From contig JAHALR010000002.1 of the NCBI GenBank assembly GCA_018362895.1, positions 62,001 to 126,000 of the forward strand: a DNA stretch of 64,000 bases, read 5' to 3'. This DNA is from Clostridium sp. Lineage in GTDB: Bacteria; Cyanobacteriota; Vampirovibrionia; Gastranaerophilales; Gastranaerophilaceae. The translations under genes and the position numbers were made by a program. Shown piece after piece: positions 16,085 to 25,630 of this stretch (position 1 is the first letter of the stretch; the number at the start of each line of letters is the position of its first letter). The notes beneath the pieces are model-generated. The model saw nothing but the letters and a program-made list of their open reading frames with translations, had not been told where the DNA came from and searched no databases.

Positions 16085-17077
16085 ATGCTTAAAGAAGCTG
16101 AAAAGGCTGTGTTAATAAAAGACAAGGTGACTTTTGTCGCAGTAGCCTGCTGTACTTTTCAAAGGCAGGAGTTTCTTGAAAGAACTCTTATGAATCTTGC
16201 CGGGCTTGAAGTTCCCGAAAATATTAGGGTTGAGGTTGTTGTTGTTGACAATGACAAAGATGCTTCGGCAAAAAGTGTCGTGGACAAGATTAAGGAAAAC
16301 GAGTCAGGATTTCCTTTTAAGATAAATTATTTTGTTGAGGAAAAAAGAGGACTTTCAAACGCGAGAAACAGGCTTCTTCGTGAGGTTATCAATCTTGGTG
16401 CGTCACATGCGGCAATTTTTGATGATGACGGGCTTGTTGATTCAAAATGGCTTTTGAACCATATTTCAATGTATAATGAACATCCTGACGGACAGATTAT
16501 ATCAGGTCCGGAGTTTGTGCATTTTGACGGTGAGTTTCCTGATTTTTTGAAAAATAACAATATTTTTGTGCATTCAACTACAAAGAAAAAAGGCGAGGTT
16601 CGAGACACCTGTTCTACGAACAATTCATTTTTTCCGATGTCAATTGTTACAAGTGAAAATATTTGGTTTGACCCTGCGTTTGTGTTTATGGGCGGAGAGG
16701 ACGGAGATTTTTTTTCAAGAGCTTCAAAAGCAGGATATAAAATTGTTTTTCACCCTGAAGCTATTGTCAGAGAAATTGCAGACAAAAGCAGAGTGAACTT
16801 GAAATGGATTCTTCACAGAAGTTTGTACAACGGATATTCCGGTTCTTATTTAAAATATAAAAAGAAGGGATGTTTGCTAAAACGGCTTTTTTATATTTTA
16901 AAGATGATGGCTGTTATTTTGTTTGACTTGTTTCTCTTGCCGATTTCTCTTTTGGGCGGTTTGACTGTGTTTTTTAATATGGCAGGTCTGTTGAGCAAGA
17001 ATGCTGGCAAGCTTTTGGGTGCAATTTTTCTGACGCCCGTAAACTATTATCTTCATCTTAACGGGGGTGTGAAATAA
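16085..17077 (+). CDS. Family 2 glycosyltransferase with C-terminal membrane segment
   Basis: 330 aa. GT-A fold: VAVACCTFQRQEFLERTL at the N-terminus, VEVVVVDNDKD for nucleotide binding, GLSNARNRLL, and an acidic metal site in AAIFDDDGLVD. The C-terminal part holds hydrophobic segments (MAVILFDLFLLPISLLGGL and the following ~40 residues) that should anchor it to the inner membrane. The sugar donor cannot be deduced; placement straight after glf makes a galactofuranosyl role possible (inference). It starts 2 nt after the glf stop. Confidence 0.82.
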   Translation: MLKEAEKAVLIKDKVTFVAVACCTFQRQEFLERTLMNLAGLEVPENIRVEVVVVDNDKDASAKSVVDKIKENESGFPFKINYFVEEKRGLSNARNRLLREVINLGASHAAIFDDDGLVDSKWLLNHISMYNEHPDGQIISGPEFVHFDGEFPDFLKNNNIFVHSTTKKKGEVRDTCSTNNSFFPMSIVTSENIWFDPAFVFMGGEDGDFFSRASKAGYKIVFHPEAIVREIADKSRVNLKWILHRSLYNGYSGSYLKYKKKGCLLKRLFYILKMMAVILFDLFLLPISLLGGLTVFFNMAGLLSKNAGKLLGAIFLTPVNYYLHLNGGVK

Positions 17078-18157
17078 TTGGCAAAAGTTTCGGTTGTTAT
17101 ACCTGTTTATAACGTTGAAAAATATCTTAGACAGTGTCTTGACAGTGTAATCGGGCAGACTCTTACGGATATAGAGATTATTTGTGTAAATGACGGTTCA
17201 AAAGACGGCTGTTTTGATATTCTTAGAGAATATTCAAAGCGAGATGAACGTATTATTGTCATTGACAAAGAAAATTCAGGATATGGAGATTCTTTGAATA
17301 TAGGTATTTCTGCTGCACAAGGTGAATATATCTCGATTATAGAACCTGATGATTTCATTGATTTGAATATGTTCGAAGTTCTGTATGATATGGCAAAGAA
17401 AAATGATTGTGAAATTGCCAAATGTGATTGGAATAACTATTGGACAAAAAATAATCAATCTGTAAAAAACGGAAAAATACATCCTGAATGGACACAGAGG
17501 GTTGTTTCATGTCACGACTACCCCGAAATTCTTTGTGTTCAGCCTTCAGTCTGGAGCGGGATTTACAAGAGGAGTTTTCTTGAAGAAAATAATATTAAAT
17601 TTTTGACAACTCCGGGTGCTTCTTATCAGGATACGTCTTTTACCTTTAAAGTTTATGCTCTGGCAAAGAGAATAATTTTAACAGCAAAATCTTATCATTA
17701 TTACAGACAGGATAATGAGGCTTCTTCAATCAACAACAAAAGCAAGGCGGATGTTATTTTTCATGAATACGATGAAATTAATCACTTTCTTGAACAAAAC
17801 AAATCTCTTTGTGACAGCTTTTTGACACAAAAACTTCATAATGAATATTATGCTTATAAATGGACTGTAAAGCGTATTTCACCTGAGATGAGGGAGGATT
17901 TTATTAAAAAGGTATCTGGAAGATTTAAGGGCTATCGGGAAAATAATAAAATTACTGAAGAGTTTGTATCTGATGTAATTGGCATAAAACTTTTGGAGTG
18001 TCTTATAAACGACACAAAAAAATATCGTACGGTTATTGAAAAAGAAATAAGAAGAGAAAAATTTAAACGATTTAGAAGAAATTTGATTTCTGTTAAAATA
18101 AATAAGGCAAGAGTAAGTATAATGCTTCTGGGTAAACAAATAGTAAGTATAGGTTAA
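17078..18157 (+). CDS. Family 2 glycosyltransferase
   Basis: 359 aa, TTG start directly after the preceding stop with a GGGGG ribosome site. Typical WcaA/GT2 N-terminus: VSVVIPVYNVEKYLRQCLDS, IEIICVNDGSKDG, and a DxD-type site in IIEPDDFID. The C-terminal third is helical and ends with RVSIMLLGKQIVSIG, a degenerate form of the LG-(I/L)-K motif seen at the ends of several enzymes of this locus. It is a close structural parallel of the GT2 at 27509-28576, with shared GASYQDTSFTFKV/SASYQDLPFMVKV segments, so the two are probably paralogues. Confidence 0.85.
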   Translation: MAKVSVVIPVYNVEKYLRQCLDSVIGQTLTDIEIICVNDGSKDGCFDILREYSKRDERIIVIDKENSGYGDSLNIGISAAQGEYISIIEPDDFIDLNMFEVLYDMAKKNDCEIAKCDWNNYWTKNNQSVKNGKIHPEWTQRVVSCHDYPEILCVQPSVWSGIYKRSFLEENNIKFLTTPGASYQDTSFTFKVYALAKRIILTAKSYHYYRQDNEASSINNKSKADVIFHEYDEINHFLEQNKSLCDSFLTQKLHNEYYAYKWTVKRISPEMREDFIKKVSGRFKGYRENNKITEEFVSDVIGIKLLECLINDTKKYRTVIEKEIRREKFKRFRRNLISVKINKARVSIMLLGKQIVSIG

Positions 18158-18158
18158 A

Positions 18159-19955
18159 ATGAAAATAGAAAAAATAAATGAATTTGTTCAAAAAGTGAAC
18201 AATCTAAGATTTGTTATTAACTACAAAAGAATGTGGCCGTATGTTAAGCCATTCTGGTTCAGAGCTTTGCTTGCCGTAACAATTTGTATCCCCATAGGCG
18301 GCTTGGACGCTGTTATTGCTCTGTCATTAAAGCCTTATATGGATCTTGTTATGGTAGAAAAATCCATACAATCGCCATGGTACATTCCTTTTGGAATTGT
18401 GGCGTTTACCTCTTTGCAGGGAGGTTTGAACTATCTTGCTACGTATCTTAATACGTGGGTCGGCGGAAAGATTACCCAGAAACTGAAATTTGACCTCTTC
18501 AAAAAGATGCTCACTTTTCAAACATCATTTTTTGATACCAAAAATTCCGGTGATGTTGTGTTTACTTTTAACAACAACGCAGATATGGCGTGTACAGGTC
18601 TTTTGGATAATTTAAAAGTTTTTACACAAAGATTGTTCTCTTCAATATCACTTGTTTGCGTTTTGTTTTACAATTCGTGGCAGCTTGCTCTGATTGCTGT
18701 TGTAGTGTTGGGTGCGGCATTTTTGCCTGTTGCAAAAATCAGAAAACGTATTCAGGATGTTATGAGCAAAACCCTGAAGGCGGATGCTGCTGTTATTACT
18801 GCATACAACGAAGCTTTTGCCGGTAACAAAACCATAATTTCTTACAACCTTGATTCGAATCAGAAAGCAAAATTTCAGGATATCTTAAAAAGTATTTTCA
18901 ATTTAAGAATCAAAATGGTACAAAGAACATCCTGGCTGTCGCCTATGATGCACGTTATTGTTTCTGTTGGTATTGGTCTTGCTATCGGATATGGAAGTCA
19001 TTTGATTTTGACAAAACAAATTACAAGCGGAAACTTTGTTTCTTTCATAACGGCATTGATTATGCTTTATACTCCGATTAAGAGTCTTGGTAACAACTTC
19101 AATCAGGTTCAGCTGTCATTCTTCGCAATTGAAAGGGTTTTCGATGTAATGGATTTGGAGCCTTCGATAAAAGATGCACCAGATGCTGTTGAACTAAAAG
19201 ATGATTATTCAAAAATTGAACTGGAGGATGTCTGCTTTGAATACAAAAAAGACGTTCCTGTACTAAAACATATAAACCTTTCTGTCAACAGAGGTGAGAC
19301 AGTGGCGTTTGTCGGAAATTCGGGCGGCGGCAAAACTACTATTGTGAATTTGCTTCCTCGTTTTTATGATGTTAAATCAGGTTCAATAAAAATCGATGGA
19401 ACTGACATCAGAAACTTTACTTTGAAATCTTTGAGGCAGAATTTTGCCGTTGTGTTCCAGGATAACTTTTTGTTTTCAGGCACTATAAGAGAAAATATAA
19501 TGCTCGGAAATGAGAAAGCAAGTGATGAACAGCTGGAAAAAGCTGTGAAAATGGCATTTTTGGATGAGTTCATTTCAACATTGAAAGACGGGCTTGATAC
19601 ACAAATCGGCGAAAGGGGAATTCTTCTTTCAGGCGGTCAAAAACAAAGAGTAGCCATAGCAAGAGCTTTCTTGAAAAATGCGCCGATTGTAATTCTTGAT
19701 GAAGCAACATCAGCACTCGACAACAAGGCAGAAGCGATTGTTCAAAAAGCAATTGACAATCTTATGGAAGACAAGACTGTATTTGTGATTGCACATAGAC
19801 TTTCAACTATTCAAAATGCTGACAAGATTGTTGTGATAAATGAAGGTCAAATTGTTGAACAAGGTTCGCACAACGAGCTTTTGAATGTGGAAAACGGCGC
19901 ATACAAGGCACTTTACAACGCCCAGTTTAAACATCAGGAAGCTGTTGAAGTTTAA
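18159..19955 (+). CDS. msbA: MsbA-like type I ABC exporter (fused TMD-NBD)
   Basis: 598 aa. The N-terminal ~330 residues form a six-helix exporter transmembrane domain; the C-terminal nucleotide-binding domain has Walker A GNSGGGKTT, Q-loop VVFQDNFLFSG, signature LSGGQKQR, Walker B VILDEATSALD and H-loop IAHRLST. Half-transporters with this layout flip lipid A-core (MsbA) or lipid-linked glycans across the inner membrane. Being last in a glf-GT-GT run, it may handle a lipid-linked glycan; the MsbA assignment is by overall similarity. A terminator follows. Confidence 0.85.
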   Translation: MKIEKINEFVQKVNNLRFVINYKRMWPYVKPFWFRALLAVTICIPIGGLDAVIALSLKPYMDLVMVEKSIQSPWYIPFGIVAFTSLQGGLNYLATYLNTWVGGKITQKLKFDLFKKMLTFQTSFFDTKNSGDVVFTFNNNADMACTGLLDNLKVFTQRLFSSISLVCVLFYNSWQLALIAVVVLGAAFLPVAKIRKRIQDVMSKTLKADAAVITAYNEAFAGNKTIISYNLDSNQKAKFQDILKSIFNLRIKMVQRTSWLSPMMHVIVSVGIGLAIGYGSHLILTKQITSGNFVSFITALIMLYTPIKSLGNNFNQVQLSFFAIERVFDVMDLEPSIKDAPDAVELKDDYSKIELEDVCFEYKKDVPVLKHINLSVNRGETVAFVGNSGGGKTTIVNLLPRFYDVKSGSIKIDGTDIRNFTLKSLRQNFAVVFQDNFLFSGTIRENIMLGNEKASDEQLEKAVKMAFLDEFISTLKDGLDTQIGERGILLSGGQKQRVAIARAFLKNAPIVILDEATSALDNKAEAIVQKAIDNLMEDKTVFVIAHRLSTIQNADKIVVINEGQIVEQGSHNELLNVENGAYKALYNAQFKHQEAVEV

Positions 19956-19970
19956 TTTGGGAAAATAATA

Positions 19971-20004
19971 AAGCTCCCTTCCTAAAAAAGAAGGGAACTT
20001 TTCA
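19971..20004. terminator. Terminator between msbA-like gene and the convergent radical SAM gene
   Basis: An 11-bp stem with one mismatch (AAGCTCCCTTC 19971-19981; GAAGGGAACTT 19990-20000), an 8-nt A-rich loop and T-rich ends on both strands; likely works in both directions. Confidence 0.75.
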
Positions 20005-20009
20005 TTTAG

Positions 20010-22223
20010 TTAGTTGGGTTCAGCTATAACTATTGTTTCTACGATAAAGTCATTGTACGCATACAATGATTGGTATTTGAATTTATAATTCAAATACCAA
20101 TGCTTAAGCATTGGTGGAATTTTAAAGAAGTCATCAGGTTTGTGATAGATAGAAATCAATAAAGTTGGCTTGCAATTTTTTATTGTTTCATAAGCACCTT
20201 CAAGAACATTTTGTTCAAAACCTTCTACGTCTATCTTAATCAAACCTACATCAAGATTATTTTCTCTAACGTATTTATCCAGCGGAATGATGTTTACCCT
20301 TTCGGCTTCTTTGATATTCGAGTCAGCAAGATAACTTCCACCGATGTTGCCAGATATTTTATCTTGATTTAAATATAATGTTTCTTCTTTATTTCCAAGA
20401 CCGTACATCACCGGTACAATATTTTCTTTTTCGTTTAGCAATATTGTTTTTTCCATAAGTTTGAAATTTTTTTCACCAGGCTCAAATGCATAAACTTTTT
20501 TGTTTGTAAATTCAGAAAGAATTAGGGCAGAATCACCTATACATGCGCCTGCATCAATGATATCTCTGTTTATAAAGTTATCTTTATTTGTATTATTTAG
20601 TTCAAGCTTGTTGAAAAAAACTTCGCTAAGAAAAAAATCTACCGGTAATTTGTAATTGTCTAATTCCCAATAATCACCTTTATTTACCTTTTGAGCCATA
20701 TATGCATCTCTTTTTTCAATAGCAAGTTTGGTACGGGTATCTATAAGCTCATTGAATTTAATTTTGCCCCCGGAAGCATATCTGACATAATTGTTTTGTA
20801 AATCTGAAAGAATCTGGTTTTTATCCTCATCTTCAAAACAGTCAAGTAAATTGCAAATATTTTGCCCATAATGTTCAGAAGATACAAATTTTCCAAACAT
20901 TTTTTCAAATCCAGAAAGATAGCCATTTGTTCCTATGCAGGATTTTATATTGCAGAGGTCTTTTTTTATGGTGCATGTTTCATTATTTATTTTTACAATC
21001 TCGTTTTTTATTTCATTTTTGAGGTTGTTTATAGTATTTTGGTTATTTATTTCCAGATTTTTTAAGTCTTCAAGCTCTTTTTTTAGACAAAATTTTTGAT
21101 ATTTTACCTTAAATTTTAATCCGAGTATTTCAAAAATTTTATGATTATTTTCGTTGTACACAGAGAATATCTTTTTTGATACAATTTTAAAGTTATTTTT
21201 ATAATATGAGAGTTTCATCTTATTTATATCTTTTGGCGAAACTTTTTTAGCTTTTTCAAGCATACTATCCATTTCGCAAATAGGGCTATTAAAAACCGAA
21301 TTTTTCATAACCTCGCAAAACTTCCAATATTCCGGGAATTTGGGGTCAAAAATTGCATTGTCATCGTATTTGAAACTTGTACCCCATTGTCTGTAATGAG
21401 TAAACGTAACATTGCAATTGTATTTTTGAGCCAGTTTAACAAAGTTCGGCATGTCTTTGTAATTTAATTTGTGAACCACAAATAACAGTAAAATATTTTT
21501 TATTTTCCCTTTAGCTTTTTCTTTAGACAGCCATTTTATATTTTCAACTACTTTTTTAAAATTACCGTATTTTACTATTTTGTTATAAGTTTCTTTTTTT
21601 GCTGCATGTATAGATAACAAAACAGTTTCTATCCTGTCTTTTAAACCTAAATCTTTATACATTTTTTGTGTAAATAAAACACCGTTTGTATGGATAATAA
21701 ATTTTATATGCGGGAAATTTGTGCTAATTTTTTTTATCAGGTTTCTTGCGTATCGTGAGCCAAAAGGATCACCGCTGCCGCTAAGATAAACGGTTTCTAC
21801 TTTATCAAGTGTTGTCCATATGTTCTTTGTAAATAGTTCCAAACGATCTTCGTCTTCTTTTGTGTTGCGTGCAATATTATCCCTGCACGTTATACAAGCA
21901 ACATTACATTCTTTGTCGAAGCTAACAACCAAAGTTCTAGGGAAAATTTTAGCATCTTCAGCCGGAATTTCTTGTTTTTCTATGTCGGCAAAACTCATAC
22001 AATTATTGAAATCACAATGTATATATTGCCTTTCTATAATATTTTTACGAAAGGCTTTTGCTTTTTCTCCATTCCAAATTTCTTCAAGAGTTTGTTCAAA
22101 TATATTACCAAATGAATAATTCTTACAATAAGCTGGACAACAAGGATAAACGTTTCCGGCTAAACTAATTTCACAATATTCAAATGGTTGTCTGCATATC
22201 TTTTGCTTATTAATTCTCATCAT
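20010..22223 (-). CDS. Radical SAM protein with N-terminal SPASM-like cluster fused to FkbM methyltransferase
   Basis: 737 aa. Residues 10-75 hold a SPASM-like Cys set (C10, C17, C28, C29, C33, C70, C75) with the usual FGNIFEQTLEEIWNGE signature, here before the radical SAM core. The core has CNVACITC (106-113) and SGSGDP. Around 364 a linker motif (NNHKIFEILGLKFKVK) leads to a coiled-coil-like Asn/Lys/Glu stretch (~385-430). The C-terminal ~190 residues are an FkbM-type methyltransferase (IIDAGACIGDS ~551, YAFEPGEKNF, IKIDVEGFEQ). A glycan-modifying role is inferred from context. Overlaps the upstream methyltransferase gene by 4 nt (ATGA). Confidence 0.8.
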   Translation of the reverse strand: MMRINKQKICRQPFEYCEISLAGNVYPCCPAYCKNYSFGNIFEQTLEEIWNGEKAKAFRKNIIERQYIHCDFNNCMSFADIEKQEIPAEDAKIFPRTLVVSFDKECNVACITCRDNIARNTKEDEDRLELFTKNIWTTLDKVETVYLSGSGDPFGSRYARNLIKKISTNFPHIKFIIHTNGVLFTQKMYKDLGLKDRIETVLLSIHAAKKETYNKIVKYGNFKKVVENIKWLSKEKAKGKIKNILLLFVVHKLNYKDMPNFVKLAQKYNCNVTFTHYRQWGTSFKYDDNAIFDPKFPEYWKFCEVMKNSVFNSPICEMDSMLEKAKKVSPKDINKMKLSYYKNNFKIVSKKIFSVYNENNHKIFEILGLKFKVKYQKFCLKKELEDLKNLEINNQNTINNLKNEIKNEIVKINNETCTIKKDLCNIKSCIGTNGYLSGFEKMFGKFVSSEHYGQNICNLLDCFEDEDKNQILSDLQNNYVRYASGGKIKFNELIDTRTKLAIEKRDAYMAQKVNKGDYWELDNYKLPVDFFLSEVFFNKLELNNTNKDNFINRDIIDAGACIGDSALILSEFTNKKVYAFEPGEKNFKLMEKTILLNEKENIVPVMYGLGNKEETLYLNQDKISGNIGGSYLADSNIKEAERVNIIPLDKYVRENNLDVGLIKIDVEGFEQNVLEGAYETIKNCKPTLLISIYHKPDDFFKIPPMLKHWYLNYKFKYQSLYAYNDFIVETIVIAEPN

Positions 22224-23083
22224 TTTTTCCCTTTTGATCTAAATTTTATTTTTATACCTAAAAACCGAACTACCTTGTGATGATTTTCGTCATATATAGA
22301 AAATAAAGATTTTTTATTTTTAAATTTAAAATATAATTCAAGACCGTTTGTCTTTAAATCTTCAACCGAATAAACTTCTTTTAATTGTTCAAAAATATCA
22401 TTTTGGCGAATGTTTGTGTATAGTCTTACACAAACTACATCCATTTGTTTAATAGATTTAGCTATATTTATAATTTTGGTAGGAGGAATACGGGAATTTT
22501 CGCCTTGATTTTTATATACATAATTATAAATTGGTAATATATCCTCTTCAGGAATTCCTCTATTTTTCATTTGTATTTCAAATTTTTTAAATTTGTCGAG
22601 TAACAAATATTCCCAATCATCAAAAGGATTTGTTTCATCGTTAAAGTGATAATTTCTACCATTAATATTATTTAGCCATATATGATGACCATCAGGACTA
22701 AGCCAAGTTGGCCAACCTTGTAGATAACATATGCCATTCTTTTTTAATAGTCGTTTACACTTATTAAAAAGAGCTTTTGGTTCTATTACGTGTTCTAATA
22801 AAGCTATTCCAAATATTATATCAAACTGACCGCTCTTCAATTGTATTTTTTCTCCAAAGTTTTTTATAACATGGATTTTGGGATGAGGTGAGACAAAATC
22901 CTTGTCGAATAGAGGGTTTACTGCCCATACTTCTGCTGCACCCATTTCAATCATTGCCATTGCCGTATTGCAATTTAAATCCGACCCAATTTCCAGTATT
23001 TTTTTGTCAAGTATAGGATATTTATTATTAAATTGTTCTAAGAGATTCTTTTGGTAGTCTTCTAATTTTGTTAAAATTCCCAT
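22220..23083 (-). CDS. Class I SAM-dependent methyltransferase
   Basis: 287 aa. Rossmann-type motif I KKILEIGSDLNCNTAMAMIE, acidic ending of the second strand weak, motif II FDIIFGIALLEHVIEP, and LLKKNGICYLQGWP after it, as in Methyltransf_11/25 enzymes. The C-terminus carries the locus-wide motif (FSIYDENHHKV, then LGIKIKFRSKGKK). It probably methylates a sugar or lipid-linked intermediate (inference). The gene sits between a bifunctional glycosyltransferase and the radical SAM/FkbM fusion with a 4-nt overlap and a 5-nt gap, so the three form one operon. Confidence 0.8.
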   Translation of the reverse strand: MGILTKLEDYQKNLLEQFNNKYPILDKKILEIGSDLNCNTAMAMIEMGAAEVWAVNPLFDKDFVSPHPKIHVIKNFGEKIQLKSGQFDIIFGIALLEHVIEPKALFNKCKRLLKKNGICYLQGWPTWLSPDGHHIWLNNINGRNYHFNDETNPFDDWEYLLLDKFKKFEIQMKNRGIPEEDILPIYNYVYKNQGENSRIPPTKIINIAKSIKQMDVVCVRLYTNIRQNDIFEQLKEVYSVEDLKTNGLELYFKFKNKKSLFSIYDENHHKVVRFLGIKIKFRSKGKK

Positions 23084-23088
23084 GTAAA

Positions 23089-25401
23089 CTATTTCCTTTC
23101 TTTTTCAAATGCTTTTTTAAGATTATTTATGGATGATGCATAAATTTCGTCGGCTGTTCTTTTTAAATTGTTCTGCATTTCAATATAGTCTTTTTGGTTC
23201 ATCTTTATGGCCATTTTCATTGTATCAGCAAGCTTTTCATTATTTTCGTAAAGTAAACTGTTCTTATTATTAAACTTATGCACTTCAGCAAAATTTTTAT
23301 GTATAATGCAGGGTTTTAGAAAACCATACGAATATTGAAATGCACCATTCGTACCTATACTTATATACCGTTTATGATCTATATTGGTGGGGTCAAGCAA
23401 CATAAGAATATAGTCTGCACACTCTAATTCACTAAACAAAACATCAAATGGCTGATAACCTTTAAAATCAAAATATTCTCTTAATTTTAAAGGTATATTT
23501 TTTAAATTTCCTTTTCGACCAATATGGGTTATCTTAAAATTAGTTATTCCATCGTTAATTAAATTTTGTACAGCTTCAATTATTAAATTATAGTTTCTTC
23601 TCTGGGATTCAATATTTCCAATTATAATAAAATTTGTTTCACCGATTGTATTCGAGGTAATATTTATTTTACCCCAATAATGAGGGTTTACCATGGGTGC
23701 TTTATCTTTTAATTCTGGAAATTCTGCTAACATAAATACTTTATTGTCTTTCACCCATTCTTTTTTTAATAGCTCACCATGGTGTTCAATAACAAATAAT
23801 TTGGAATCACACTTATGAATATCATAAAAATATTCATAAAAATCTTGCCATTTCATATTCATATATAAAATATTTGAATTAACAAATATTTTTGAATATT
23901 CTTTTATTTTATCGAGTTTTAAATACAAGGAAAACTCATCATTATTTAGATAAAAAATTCTTAAATCATTACTTTTAAATCTTGCAAATGGTTTTTCTTC
24001 ACCTAGCTTTTGCGGCATCACAACATCTACCTTATATCCCATATCAAAAAAATATTTTACATATCCGGGAATTGTTTCAGAATGTACGATATTTTGTTCA
24101 ACAAGCAGGATTGTGTTGGGCTCAATATTAATTTTTGAAAAAACATATAATGAATTTACTAAATTGGAAACCTTATTATTACATTTTTGATATTGAATAA
24201 ACTTAATTTCATTTTTTAGCGATATAAATTCATTTTTTAAAGCTAAATATTTACTTTTTTTTCTGAATTTGATTCCACATATATTTAAAACTTTGTTATT
24301 ATCATTATTCTTTAGGCAAAGAAATTTATTGAATATATGTTTAAACATCTTTGTTTTATAAAATTTAAATTTTATACCTAAAATCTTTAAAATTTTGTGA
24401 TTATTTGTATCATTCTTTAGAGAAAAAATATTTTCCCAAAACATTTTTTTCTGAAGTTGTTTATAGTTATATTTTTTTATTTTTTTGAATTCAGAAAAAT
24501 AATCATAATTATTATTTAATAATTGCATATCTACATCATTGTATAATGGGTTATTAAAAATATTATGAAGCTTATTATAAGCATTTTTATAATTATTTTG
24601 TTTTTTAACAAAATATAAAAATAAATCAACCGCACAAGCTATTATAGAGTTTTTAATTTCATCATAATAGAGTAGTTTTGAGCAGTTCTCAAATACTTTA
24701 TCAACGACATTGCAAAGATCTTGAAAGCTGTCTTTGTTCAAATTAGATCTTTGGCTTTCAATGTTATTACGATAATAGACTAAGCTATCTTCGATATAAG
24801 TAATAGATACTGCATATGCATATAAAGAATAAAAAAATGCATAATCCTCATAAAGTCCAAAATTACAAAATCTTAAACCAGTCTTCTTTAAAAAATCTGT
24901 TTTAATAATTTTATTCCAAGATGAAGGATTAATTATATTTAAGTTTTTTAAATCTTTCCAAGAAAAAATCTCTTTTTGCTGAGGTAAATTGTCTTTTAGT
25001 AAGGAATTATGTTTACTAATTTTTTTTGTTTCATTGTCAAAGTTATATGCTTCACAAGCAACTATTTCACACCCTGTTTCTAAAGCTTTATTATATAGTT
25101 TTTCAAACATACGTAAATCAAAGAAATCATCAGCATCAAGAAAAATAGTATAATCGCTTTTTGCTTCGTCTATGCCTAAGTTTTTGGCTGTATGTACACC
25201 TTCATTTTCTTTGTTTAAAATTTTAATCCTTTTATCTTTTTGAGCATATTCTTCAAGAATTGACAGCGAATTATCAGTTGAGCCGTCATTTACACAGATG
25301 ATTTCTATATCTTTGAATGTTTGATTAATAACACTGTCTAAGCATTCTCTCAAATATTGTTCTGCATTATAAACAGGTATAACTATTGAAATTTTAGGCA
25401 T
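23089..25401 (-). CDS. Bifunctional glycosyltransferase: GT2 domain plus GT-B domain
   Basis: 770 aa. Residues 1-260 are GT2 (ISIVIPVYNAEQYLRECLDS, IEIICVNDGSTDNS, FLDADDFFD). Two copies of the LGIK-type motif (near 343 and 367) form the linker. From about 410 to the end the sequence looks like a GT-B glycosyltransferase: NTILLVEQNIVHSETIPGYV, the central FIIIGNIESQRRNYNLII, and C-terminal YISIGTNGAFQYSYGFLKPCI in the place of the donor-binding region. Two sequential transfers by one chain are likely (inference). Base composition is visibly more AT-rich than glf-msbA. CCTCC on the plus strand just past 25401 supplies a strong ribosome site. Confidence 0.8.
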   Translation of the reverse strand: MPKISIVIPVYNAEQYLRECLDSVINQTFKDIEIICVNDGSTDNSLSILEEYAQKDKRIKILNKENEGVHTAKNLGIDEAKSDYTIFLDADDFFDLRMFEKLYNKALETGCEIVACEAYNFDNETKKISKHNSLLKDNLPQQKEIFSWKDLKNLNIINPSSWNKIIKTDFLKKTGLRFCNFGLYEDYAFFYSLYAYAVSITYIEDSLVYYRNNIESQRSNLNKDSFQDLCNVVDKVFENCSKLLYYDEIKNSIIACAVDLFLYFVKKQNNYKNAYNKLHNIFNNPLYNDVDMQLLNNNYDYFSEFKKIKKYNYKQLQKKMFWENIFSLKNDTNNHKILKILGIKFKFYKTKMFKHIFNKFLCLKNNDNNKVLNICGIKFRKKSKYLALKNEFISLKNEIKFIQYQKCNNKVSNLVNSLYVFSKINIEPNTILLVEQNIVHSETIPGYVKYFFDMGYKVDVVMPQKLGEEKPFARFKSNDLRIFYLNNDEFSLYLKLDKIKEYSKIFVNSNILYMNMKWQDFYEYFYDIHKCDSKLFVIEHHGELLKKEWVKDNKVFMLAEFPELKDKAPMVNPHYWGKINITSNTIGETNFIIIGNIESQRRNYNLIIEAVQNLINDGITNFKITHIGRKGNLKNIPLKLREYFDFKGYQPFDVLFSELECADYILMLLDPTNIDHKRYISIGTNGAFQYSYGFLKPCIIHKNFAEVHKFNNKNSLLYENNEKLADTMKMAIKMNQKDYIEMQNNLKRTADEIYASSINNLKKAFEKERK

Positions 25402-25438
25402 GAAATTCCTCCAAGATTCTTTCTCTCGACATCTTTGT

Positions 25439-25630
25439 CTAGCTTATAAGATGCTTCAACTTTTGATAATTAGACAATTTTAACAACTCAAATTGTGAAA
25501 ATTTACTTTCTACAAAATCAAGAAAATATTCAATGTCTTTTATATATTCTTTTCTGTAATTTTCATCAGAAAGTACTCTCCAGTAATAAATTGAACCGCC
25601 TGAAAAATGTACTGGTGATATTCTAAGCAT
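25439..25630 (-). CDS. Small hypothetical protein
   Basis: 63 aa from ATG 25630, preceded by AGGAG and overlapping the XRE gene stop by 8 nt, which supports translation. It begins MLRISPVHFSGGSIYYW, another instance of the short N-terminal hydrophobic/F-x-G signature seen in orphan proteins of this window. The remainder is charged and helical (DENYRKEYIKDIEYFLDFVE). No known family. Co-transcribed with the XRE regulator. Confidence 0.5.
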   Translation of the reverse strand: MLRISPVHFSGGSIYYWRVLSDENYRKEYIKDIEYFLDFVESKFSQFELLKLSNYQKLKHLIS

